A stretch of DNA of 64,000 nucleotides from Spirometra erinaceieuropaei (taxonomy: Eukaryota; Platyhelminthes; Cestoda; Diphyllobothriidea; Diphyllobothriidae), in the NCBI GenBank assembly GCA_902702965.1, contig CACRXP010000411.1, positions 293,034 through 357,033 of the forward strand, in the 5' to 3' direction. This document shows, piece by piece, positions 36,801 through 48,800 of this stretch. How positions within the stretch are numbered: position 1 is the first letter of the stretch; every line of letters begins with the position of its first letter. The notes under the pieces are model-generated. The model worked only from the letters and a program-made list of their open reading frames with translations. It did no database searches and had not been told where the DNA came from. The translations under genes and the position numbers were made by a program.

Positions 36801-39800
36801 TGATTGGGCCTCGTCCTTGAGTCACGTACAGCCGGGAATCGCCTGAGTAGGACAATAAAGAAGATCTTCGCAGCAACCTCGATGGGGCTTATGCCGCGGT
36901 AGTTCTCGCATCTTGTCTTATCTCCCTTCTTGAAGATAGGTACAAGGATGCCTAAGCCCCAGTCATCAGGAACAACCTCGTCTCTCCACGCTAACGTGGC
37001 GGATCAGACGTAGAGCTTTCGAGTGTCACCAACGTTGGAGGCCTGTTCCATGGAGGTCGCTATTTTAGCCCAATATTGCTTCCGGTCATCCCTGGCCGAT
37101 TTTCCGTCATCTTCCGAAGTTGGGGAGCAGTCATCGTTGCGGGACCTAGTTCGAGCCGTCTGAGCAGAAAACTGCAGGGTTCTTCCGCTGATCCAGTCAC
37201 TGCGGCGTCGCTGGGTGTATCCAAGGATTTTCTCAGCTGCCCCATAGACTGATGTTTTTAGTGACGACCACCGGTTACTGCCTTCTCCGTCGGCTCGGGT
37301 CGTAAAACGGGTCCAGATTTCTCTGCTTAGGTCCTCAGCAGTGCTGGTTTGCCGCATTTTTTGCGACATCGAGACGTCTAGGACGAGCATTTTTGCCGCG
37401 GACGACCCATGGGCGTTACCAGTCTCGGCACCACGCATTGATCTGCTATCTTTAACCCATCTGCGGAACCTTGAGCTGACTAGTATGTAGTCACTTTGAC
37501 TGGCTGTATGGCCGTCGTTTAAATACCAGATCAGCAGATGTTTTTTGCGATGTTGGAAACATATGTTGGTGACAAGCAGTCGGTTTCGATCAGCGAAGTT
37601 CAGCAATCTATCACCAGTTTCACATCGGGAACCAAGCCCAAAGCGGCCCAGAATATGACTGGTTGTGGGGTCGCCAGGTCCAGTTCGACCATTCCAATCG
37701 ACAGCAACAATCGGCAGATCGCGGCGAGGCAGTCATTCAAATAACGCTTGCAACTGCGAGTAAAACGCCTCTTTTATCGCACTGTTCGGCAGCCGAGGTT
37801 TGTGCTACACAGAGACGATGGGGATGTTCGTGAAATGACTCCTCAGTGACACGTAGGCCATGCGGTCATTGACTTGTCCCCAAGCAAGTAGCGCGAGGTC
37901 TGCTTGTTGCGATAGGGCGATCGCCACACCGTGTCTACCAAAAGTTTGGTGCGGGCCGCTGTGGCACAGGGTAACCTGTGATTCGATTCCAGGGATCTTT
38001 ATTTCGCGGGAGCCTGAGTCAGAATGTTGAACTTCAGACAGACAGCAGGCATCCACGTTGTACTGATGAAGGCTGCGTGCGGTCAGAGTTTGGGTACCAG
38101 GGTCCAGGAACGTTCGTACATTCCAGCATCCAATACCGAGAGTCCTTCCACGATTGAGTAGTCCAGCTCGCATACTATTCGCCCGCACCACTGGACCAGG
38201 GTTTCGGAACGCGTCGGTTTCCGCAGACGCCGTAGCATTGGTCGTAATATTGTGATCGGACATAGTTCATGAGGTTTCTAGGGAATTTCGAATACAGGCG
38301 GGTCCCCAACAGCCGCTTGGATTGTTTTTTCGAGGTTGTCTTTTCTAATGCTTTGGCTTAAAAGCCTAACCACAAGGCAGCAGTGGTTAGCAAACTTATT
38401 TAATGGCGGTTTATTGTCGCCATGTCACAATCCTGTCATAGGGCTTTGCGGCTTTTTATAAGGCTTTCAGCGTGCCAGACCTCAGCCCATCGCACCCTGG
38501 TAGCAATGTCACTGTTGGTCCGCGACTACTTATTCGTCAAACCTGGGTCTGCTTATTTCACAGCTAACCTTCACTGAAGGTCATCCCACTATCCGCCACC
38601 TGTGGATGCGCCGGGTAGCCAGCAGCTAGGCTAACGTGCAACCCGTCTTCCCGGGCAATTGTCCAGTTACGAGTTTCGTTGCTCGACATTGAACTTCTTC
38701 GAGTATGTTGAGGTCTCTATCGGTCCAGGGTCTCCGTGCTTGGATAGCAAACTCCAGAAGCGGCCGCACAAAATTTCGGAAGACCTTGGCGAAGCAGTCT
38801 TCATCAAGTGAAGACAACGCCCGTTTGACGAGGTATAGGATGGACATCACCGAAATGCCTACCTTTATGCAGTGCAACGAAGATTTGAGCAAGGTTGTGA
38901 TCCACACACCCAAGTTCTTCTGGGCGTCGAAGTCTATCACTGGTTTGCCAGTCAGACGGTAGACCATGCGGTTAGGAGAACTGGTTCCACCGACTCGTGG
39001 AAAGTTAAACTTGTTTACGTTAAACGGCAAATGCCAGTCGTTTGATCATTGCCCGAAGCGGTCTAGGTTTGTCTGCAATCGCCCTTCGCCAGCTTCATTT
39101 CGAATGGTACTCTAGGTCTTTATGTCATCACCAAACATTGCGACATCGCAATCCAGTTCGTCTACACAGTCGTTGACGTATATAATGAACAGTGCAGGGC
39201 CAAGAACGGAGCCTTGACTAGCCTTATTTTTCGTTTTTGACAACATCTCTCCCTGTTCTTTACTCCTGATTACGTACAACATGTATTTTTCCTACTAGCC
39301 GCCACAGTTCTCACCCAGCAAATCACGAAACGAAGCTGCCTCTAGCCTACATTTTGCTGTGCAGTATGTGGGTTGATCAGTTATGACGCTGATGCTTAGC
39401 CGATATTGTGGTGCCTTCCCCAAACACAAGCCATCGCAGTCTTCACTATGGCCAGTCCTACGCACGCCAGTGAGGACGCACTGAAATTCGTTTATTGGGA
39501 GGCTGTCAGCTGACATGCTGACTCGATCCGCGTGTAGAATAAGGACCAGACTGCAGTTATTTCCTCATACCATTACCCCTATGACACCTTCCACTTTTGT
39601 GAAACTCGAAATCCACTTATCTTTAGATTTAGTTTGTGTCAGGCAACGGGCCAGGTCATGCAGGTCACATGTAGGAGGTGATTCATTCTCACCAGCCGCG
39701 TATCCCACAGTTGCCTCCGATCGTTTTGACTTTGCTTTGCCACTTGGGCATGGTGAGGGTGGGAGGAGATTGAGGTAGATGCTACGCATGTCTGCCTTAC

Positions 39801-42800
39801 CGTAAACAGAGTTACTCACGAGTCACCCCCATGGGGTCTCCGAAGCTGCCATTGTCCTGGTCTTTTCCGTGTAATAACCGCCTGGTTAATATCCGCGTCC
39901 ATAAACCTCCAGACCGTCTGTCGATTAATATTTTGGCGTTAATTGTGGTCTTTTCTTTAGTAGGTCGTGTTTCGTGTATTTTGACCAATTTCCATGCCTA
40001 TGAGAACTGACTTATGTCCGCGATGTGTCCAGGATGGGCTGCAGATTGATTGGCAGGCGCACCAAGTTCCTTTGTGTGTGATAGGATCGTGCTTTATGAC
40101 CTGACACCCAGCACTATTTCATGGCTGTACGACCCTGTGCCGCCCGCATTCGTTACCAAGAACTGTGAATTTTTATGTTAAACCTGGTTTGGTTTTGGGC
40201 GATAGACCAAACGTGCTGTGACTTCCGTGGGTTGAAGCCAGCCGCTATATCCAATCACATTTCCAATCGTATTCAACTAGTCTTATTCTTGAAGCCTTAG
40301 GGGCATGGGAAAGCTGAGTAGGTCTATGCTGGTAGAAGTTCTCTCAATTACTAATCAGTTCAGATGAATTCCTCCACTGCTCCACCCTGTTGATATTATT
40401 CATCTGCGGGCTTAAATGACAAACATCCGTTTATGTCTGTTCATAGTGTGACCCAAAGCTCTCCTGTGCAAAGTTTTTTCAGAGCAATCTAGTAAAAAAT
40501 ACAGTAGAAAACGTTACTCTTCATTCGAAATTCAGCGCGAAAACCACGCCCTGCCCGAAGTTTAGTTTTATGTTTGAATTTGCAGGAAGTCGTTATTGTT
40601 GTCCGCAAATCTCTCTGAACAGGTCCCATTTAGCTGTTTGCTGTTGCTCACTATCAATTGTCTCTTGTCTTTCCCTCCTAGCTACGCTCTGAAGTTTTCG
40701 GTGTGCTGCAGTTAGTAACAGGAACTGAAAAGTCCTCACTGGGACCTGACTGCAAGATGCTAACAGCTTTCCTACTTGGCACCTCGGTTGGTGGATTTTC
40801 TGCTCTACACCTATTTTTTCACATATCTCAGTTTTTCCGATATTCTCCACCTTGTGTGTAGTCCATGTCTTTGCTATTTCGCGATGGGTAGGATCCCTGT
40901 TGGTAGCCGTACCCACTGAAACCACCATTGTACTCACTGGTTAGATTTCAGTAGGTGTGATTACGTCCTCATTATGTGCAGTGTTCCTCCTGGACCAACA
41001 TGCCGGAGAGGGAGGAGGGACGGCATTCCCCTCAGGTTCGTTGTAGTGCCAAAAATTAAGGAACGTATGGTGAGTCTGTGTCGGTAATTTTTCAACTACC
41101 TTCATATGCTCAGACTCTTCTACTTAGTATAATGTGGCCTCACTCGCCTACTCAAAAAGTCTACCGGCAAATTCGCTTATCATTGGCAGACAGTCAGCCA
41201 ATCCGAAGTCGTGCTTTACTCGCAAATAAAGGTGCAAGTAATAGCACGAGACGAGAATTTGGGTTTCTAGAAAATTTTAAAGGAAACTGGAAAGAGATAT
41301 TTACAATTATGAGAAGAGGCGAAAGGCCCATTGTATAAGCAATCAACTTTACTGATTCGAATACATAAGAGCTGATGCACTTAGTATGTATGCAAATCCC
41401 TATTTAGTTCATAAAAATGCGGACTTACGTATGAAGTAACAATTTTCGACTATTGTTTTAGTCAGTGTGACAGGGTTAAATTTTTCTTCCACAAACTTTT
41501 TACCTAGTTTAACACGCCTAAATAATTGCAGAAATTTCCGCATAAGAGAGAAATATAATTTGTTATTTCTTACGTGTAGCCCTTTTTTCCAATGTCTGAC
41601 CGGTATATCACTTTCTTACGCTTACTTAATATACGTATACAGTTATACAAGCGTAGACACCAAACTGCGATTCTTAGAAAGCATATGAACATAAGGAGAG
41701 TCGTTCAAGGCGAGCACTTCTCTATATTAATGAGGACGTAATCACACCTACTGAAATCTAACCAGTAGGTACAATGGTGGTTTCAGTGGGTACGGCTACC
41801 AACAGGGATCCTACCCCGCGATGTTTTGTCTTACAAGATCTGACAGAAAAAAGATGTGACATAGGATGTTGTCATTTGTGCATGATTAAACGAGTTCCCA
41901 GTTTGCTTGGAAATATGATCGTTGGAGGCTGTGGTAGATCGCCGTTGTAAAAAGCGTGTTTTAAAACCGATTGATCACGCATATGCAAACGGAGGATTTA
42001 CGACGACCCCGTGCGATCAGCCACGCTCACCAGTCTCGGGACCGAGTCTGATTCTGCTTAGCCGATATAAGCCGTGCCCTATTGGCGTTCGATGAGCAGT
42101 AACTCCTGCCGAATCATTCTCGCCCCACAATCTGCACTTTTCTATGTTCAGTTTTATTTTTGGTCGGAACGCTCTGTCTTTCCTGCACACAGGCCCTAAC
42201 TGAAAACAGCGAGCCAGTGGGAGACGTTGACTGCTCTGCAAACTGGCAGACTTGGTACCCTCTCGCTGCTCAAACCGTGTTCTCACTGCTCGATCATCTG
42301 AGCTCCTGGCGGAGAGCACGTTCTGCTGACCGTACGGCCGCCATCGCAGCCTGTGCCAGCGCCAACTCGCGTAACTCCACTGGCATCCTCTCAGGAGGCA
42401 AGCCCACGGAAGAGGAGAAGACCCGTTTGAAAGACTTGGAGATTGGTAGGTTTTCTGGGAAGAAGGGTACACTAGACGGGCCTGTAAAGAGGTACTACCC
42501 AGGAGGCACTTTATCTCAGAATTTTTGACCTTATCTTTTTGACTTTTTGAACTGTGCGCGGTCAGAAAACAATGCCCTGTGGGGTTAATTCATCATATAA
42601 TGTCTAAACTCTGTGTTCAGCGTGCTACCGCATTAATTGTACAGCTCTACTCTGCATAACATCTGATGTCTAATAAAATGTCCCTTACACCGCATCGATA
42701 TTTATGAGACAAACGGATTTTACATGCCTGCACGCTAGACTGGCCATCGGGCTTTATGGTTTCCATAACAAACACGTGCGATTTGTCGTAAGGGCTCATG

Positions 42801-45800
42801 TGGAAGTATCCTCTTATATCGGCCACTGCCTAAAATGTGGGTCAACCGTAGGACACCACACTGAATTTGGTGTCATTACGATTTCCAAGGAGTTCCTCAG
42901 AATGTGAGAACTGTATTACGTTTGATTATTGCGGCAGTTTTGTAACCAAAACTCAAGTCCTACGGTCAGCGACCGATCTCATACAACGTTAACTGCAATT
43001 CAGAAATGCGTTTTCGATTAAGAAGAATTATTTAAGCGGGGTCGTAAAACTGATTATCATGCGACATGGTCCCGTGATGTCTCAGACTCGCCAGGATGTT
43101 GGCTTATGAATGCACTTCTTTTCGGTCCCCTGCAAAAACTGCGTTCGGTAAGAAATGACTGCCTAAGTAGTATGCATTCTCTCTATCTTTGATGCCCTTG
43201 CAAATTCAAAAATATTTTGCAAAAGATATGCACAAAAATATTGTTTCTTGTACTCATTTAGTAGCAGTTCACGTCTACTTCAGATTTTACACTCACAGAA
43301 AGGGTATCTTTCGGTTTTGAAAAAGTCTCTAATTATGAGATTTTTAAGTCCGTGCAATGTCTATTCGAATAGCATCGCATCTATCTGTTTAACAATGCCC
43401 CTCGTTAAGTATACACCATAGTTCACATGCGTTGCAACATTTTATGACCCCAGTATGTCCGTTTTTTAATGATATAAAGGAATTTGTGTTCTTTACACGG
43501 AAAGTATAGACCTTGTAGACTGGAAGCCCTAAAAAATGCAACGGCAGATCGAGTTCAAGATTATTCAGGATAAGAAATTTTTTAAAACTAACGATACGCT
43601 TTCTTCTAGTATGTGCTTTGAAAAAGACAGGATTTGTTACCAAATGAACACAGGAAATAATATTTTTATGTAGTTTCTCTGTGAAATACATTTGCATTCA
43701 TAAGCGCATCGAAGATCGACGGAGAAAATGCGCACTACTTAAATAGCCACCTTTTACCAAATGCGGTTTTTTGCAGGCGGCCGGAAAGGGGTACATGCAA
43801 AAGCCAGCATCCTGTGTGCCTGAGATTTCACGGGATTACGTTTCGAGATAGCCAATGTTACGGCCCCACTTAGGCAATCCTTTCTGATCGAAAACGCATT
43901 TCTGTATTATGGTTAACATTTCATGGGATCGGTCACGGACTGTATATTTGTATCGGGAGTTCTAACACTCTCCACAAGGTTCTAAATCCAAATATAATAT
44001 TTTTTTGCGGTAGTTTTCAGCAAACAGGCATGTGACGTTCGGCCCGATGACTTGCAGGTCTTGTTGAAAATGAACGGAGTCCATAAGATAGATGTGTCTT
44101 CAACTTCCTCCCAGTTCAGTGCTCCCTGTCTTCCCCCCTGCAGGCATAAATCGGGTGTCTGAGTTTCTGGAGGGTTTGCCGCATGCGCTGCAGGCACGCT
44201 CAAGCCTCCGAATGGGTGGCCTTGCTCGCGCCCTCCGACACTGGGAGTCAGCCTTTGCGGAGGACAAGGCTGCGCAGAGAGCCGTCTACGTGACCGGTTT
44301 CGTCTGCGATCGCCCCCGAGACACTGATGCGGCGGCTGATGGAGGCAGGGGGATGTCTGCAGTGGGCTCCGAAGTAGTAGGTCCAGCTGGTCAGGAGGCG
44401 ATGACAGGTTTATTAAACACCTACGCCAGCCTTCATGATAACGATGGTAAGACTGGTAACACAGTGCGTTCCGTCTTCTCTGCTTGTGTGTACTTCCTTC
44501 CTCCGATTCTTCTCTTGAGGACTGCTTAATGGCCTAGGAGTTCAGATTGCCCCTACCCTATTATTCTCTGCAATCAAAATTAGGAAATTTTTAGCAGTTC
44601 GAGAAGTCTGTTAAATTGAGGAATCACAAGCAATATTGGCGAGGTTTAGTTCTGCAGCCTTACTTCATTGAACCACATGGTTAACTTCCTAAAGCAGTCT
44701 TGGTAAATGCGAGTACTCTGATTTTACAAATATCACGTGTTTGTACCTGTACGAAAAGGCGAATTCCACGTACTGGTTGGGAAGTGGATGCGACCGTTGT
44801 AGCATACATTTTATTTGCCCGAAGTCCCAAATTCGCAGTTCCGTCCATCCTCCGAGGCATAAACACAGAGGACGCATGGGCGGGGCAGTATCTATAGGAT
44901 GTGGTGGCTACTCCCCGCTTGTCCGCTTGATTGGCGAGTCCAACCCAATATTAAATCTCCGCATATACATTGCGGATGGTTGTGCAATTGTTATTTCAGC
45001 TACATCCTCGTTGTCCCATGAGTAGTGTTAATCTGTGCGTCTCCTGCGCGACCAAATATCCTGCTTAGAGCGATAGGACTGCATATGCTGTAAGTTGTTA
45101 CGTTTTCCTGTAGATCCATGGGTCGGTACTTTCCTCAGCGCTGAGGCGTCTTCGTCCAGAGGATTTTTTTAATTTCTCTGAAGTTGCTTTGCCCGCGACT
45201 CCTCCGTATCCAGTAAACGCTTATGCAGGTCGCTTATGCAGGCGGAGTGCTTCACTGACCCGTCTTCTGAGTTCGACTTCATTGCTTGGAGTTAGCCTTT
45301 GGATGACGTGCGTCTGTGTTTCCAGGTAGTAATAGTGTGTGAGTTCACCCATGGCCCCATATGAAGGAGACACCTCAAGTTCAAGGTGTCCTGACACCGA
45401 ACAGCTCTGACACTACCGGAAAGTTGGACTGTTAATTCGAAGAGTCAGTGTTTTCGGGAACGCCTCCTATGGCCAACTACTTCTAGCCAAGCATGTTGGA
45501 ATTTATTTTTCCATTCTTATCAGTTGTCTTCGTCTGTAGGCACCTCTGGGGTGACTGTTTTTGTGTCAACGCCTCGAAACAGTTGAAGACAGCTAGGCAG
45601 AAGCGTGTGACAGTTGAGAGACAGTGTTAGGGGGCGCTCACCGATCGTTCATACGGAACTCACTCGTTCCGTTGTGCCTTAAGGGCTCTCTCTCGAGCCC
45701 AACCAGCAGCCGCACAGCGGCGCATGATATATAGGCAGAATGATATTACCGACAAAGACAAGGGAGACAAGTTGAGAGACACTCGAACCGGCCTACGTCG

Positions 45801-48800
45801 TATCCTTTTGCCGGCTTTGCATTCTTAGTCACCTACTCGGAACCGTAGCTATCGCGTCCCAAGAGTGTGGCGAGATATCTCCCCACTGCCGCTTTCGGCA
45901 GCACGCAAAGGACGCGGGTCTTATAGAGAACTCCCATTTTGTCTTTCTGGAAGCACGTATTTGCTCTTTCCTTAGGTTTGGTCTTCCAGGCATCTTCCTG
46001 TTTACATCTTTATTGCTTTACAGGTCTTTCAGGAGTGTTAGCTCTGATGCAGTCTGTGGGAGGCTTAGAAGTCGGCCGCAGTCACCTTCTGCATCCTAGC
46101 CGGTCAGCAGACGAGAAGACGACTGTTACGGACAACGGAGGCACCGGCCCCGCCTATCAAACGTCGATGTTGCGAGCCCTGCAATTGGAGAATGAGGATC
46201 AGTTGGACCTAGCCTGCGCTACCTACGAGCACGCCCTAGCTACTCTGTCGACAAGAGAGGACTCTGGAGAAGGGCGCCAGCGGCAACACCAACAACAACA
46301 ACAGCTGGGTCTTCATGTCGGTCTATTTCGTTGCCAGATGCCCGACCCTGCCCGTCTTCAAGCCCTGTTAGCTCGCACCGATGCTCTACTCCGCTCTGCA
46401 ACCCAGACGGAATCAATTGATGAGGCTCGAGGCAATGATGCTGTCGAGGCCTGGACTCGAGAGCTGAATGCTTATCGTGCGGAAGCAGCACTTCGACTGG
46501 CCGACTGGGACAAGTTGGACGAAGTTGTTGTCACTACAGTAAGTCTGCTCCTGTAAAGTATGTGTTTCACATCTCTTGCTGACAATATATAACCACGCGT
46601 TTTCAGGCACGGAATACGTTAGTAATGGCTGTTCCATTGGGGATGCATTTGGGGAGGGGGGGGGCTTGGCCAAAACCGATGTAGTAGTTTGCAATCGCTC
46701 TTTTGTCCAATTTCATGCTCTTTTTTCACCTACGCTCGAGCCCTACGCACTTTGGTCTGCTGAAAGACGAAAACACGACTGTATATGCCCCTGCCTCAAG
46801 TACGGGGCAGACCTTACTTCACGGGACGGTACAAGGAGTGAAAGTGAGCACTTCTTCAGGCCTGGCTTTGTTTTAGTGTGGGTTTAAGAGCACGATGACA
46901 TGGCATGTCCTCTGCAAGGACCCTGATTTTAGGTCCTCTGTCGGTCAGCCAACTCATGGGCTGTCTTCGGTTTTTTGGACTGGGACGGAAGGGAAGACGT
47001 ACAGGCAATTCTCGGTCATCCTATCTAACGCGTACGCCGGCCAAGGATAAAGCGGGCTGGTTAAAGGCTGACCCGCTGAAGACATGAGTCCGGAACCTAG
47101 GCCTGCTGTGGAGAGAAAGGCAGTCAAATCGTCAGCTCGGCCTGAAACCACATCTGTAAAATATTAAACTTATAAAGCGTATCTATAATTCATTTCCGCC
47201 TCCCCCCTAGTCCTTAGCATTTTAAGCCAGAGGGAAGGTAATCCGCAAGGATTTTGGGTTGCCCCCGGAAACCTTGATCGGTTGGCTTCTCGCGTACCAA
47301 TCAAGACTAGGCTCACGGTCTGAGGCCATCGAGGCTGTCCGATATCATTTGTTCGAAAACTTGTCAACAAATCTCTTTTTCGGAGGTCATGAATAGCATA
47401 AACGGTTGCGTTTTCATCAGTTTTTGTTAGCTAGTGCTGTGGACACCGGCCATTTTCTGCAGGACTTCGGCGTCATGCGTCCGATTTGCCCATTTGCTAG
47501 GACTGACTTCAAAAATAACTTTTGACATTGCGTTTTTGTCGCAGTGTTCAACTTTTATTTTTTTAGGAATCAAGTAGGACGTCTTGGCCCGTCGGTTTGG
47601 GCAAACTGTTCCTCTCTCTAAAGAAGGGGGTAAGTCTTCTATTATACTGCTTATTGCCTTCCAATTAAATTGTCTTATTTGAAGCGACCCTTCCCTTTAG
47701 GTTATTTAATTGTCAGGAATAGTGACCACTAAAACGGCGGCTGAATCTGACTTATTAATTGCCCCCATTAGAGGGTAATGGCATAAACCAGCACATACGA
47801 CTGGTCTTAGATTGAGCATTTAACAGGCCCGAAACAGCTGTCTTCACGGCATCCACTGTCTTCGTCGGTTCAAACTCTGCTATTGGCCACCTGGTCACTT
47901 TAAGACAACCTGTAGTTTCTACCGCCACAAACGGAAGTAGTTTTATTCTGCGTAGCCAGTTAGATCGGTTTAGGTCCACCCTCTATTCAAATTGCCTTGC
48001 TATCCTTGTCTTACTGCCACGAATGTTTGTTTTGTTCAGTAATACAGACTGTTTTCCCTTGGGCTACTGAAGTCAGGCAGAAGTGTATGCATTTCTTCCA
48101 AGGCAAAGTTGCCCTTTGACACCACTTTCGTGTAAATGGACATAAATTGGGCCTTCAACTCGATAGTAAGGTGCTAACCCAGTGCCCGGATCCAAACGTT
48201 CATGCCCACGTGACCAGTCACTGAGATATGGTTTGATGCCTAGCCTCATCGTTTTATCTCTCCACAAACATTCTCGCAAAGGTACTTTTTGCTGCAAAGA
48301 TCGAAAACTTGACAGTCTGGTGTTGCCTTGACTGGGATACTAACATTACAACGATTTTTGTGACCACCTCCACAGTCAACCTCGTTATGCCAATGGTTGC
48401 ACGTATCATTCTGCTCAGTCGCGTTATTACCGCAATCACCCTTTCACTTTCATCAGGTAGCTTCCAAATTTGAAAAGCTCCACTCCAAGTGGCATCCCAA
48501 TTAACGTTTTTGTTTACTGGAATCATCTTAGTTACCTGATTATTTATCGAACTTGATTTGACCTGCAGCGCACATCGCTACTGCGCCCTCTAGTGGAGTT
48601 TGGTGGCAATTTATTTGCAACCGTTTCAGTTGCCACCGTTGGCGTAAGAGGGGATACGTCCTTCGGAGAAAGGGGTAATGGCCAACCTTGGCTTATTTTA
48701 CGCCGTTAGCCAGTCGTACCTCTAGGCCGAGGGTTAAAAAGTGAGTCAGTTGACCTTCGGACAACACCCTCCTCCCTGACTTTCACGATTTAAGCAACAG

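Larger units (their letters stand above)
34305..40681. other. 6.4-kb intron with nested transposable elements
   Basis: From left to right: the source of the inverted duplication (to 34833), the 3' tail of a CR1-like LINE (34842-35500), an RTE-like LINE (35530 to about 38620), the rest of the CR1-like LINE (38630-39212), and repeat R3 (39212-40440). All are on the minus strand. Confidence 0.8.

Noticed and set aside
42017..42472. 151-codon minus-strand open frame
   Set aside because: It lies antisense over the ATR exon 42193-42445, which matches ATR clearly.
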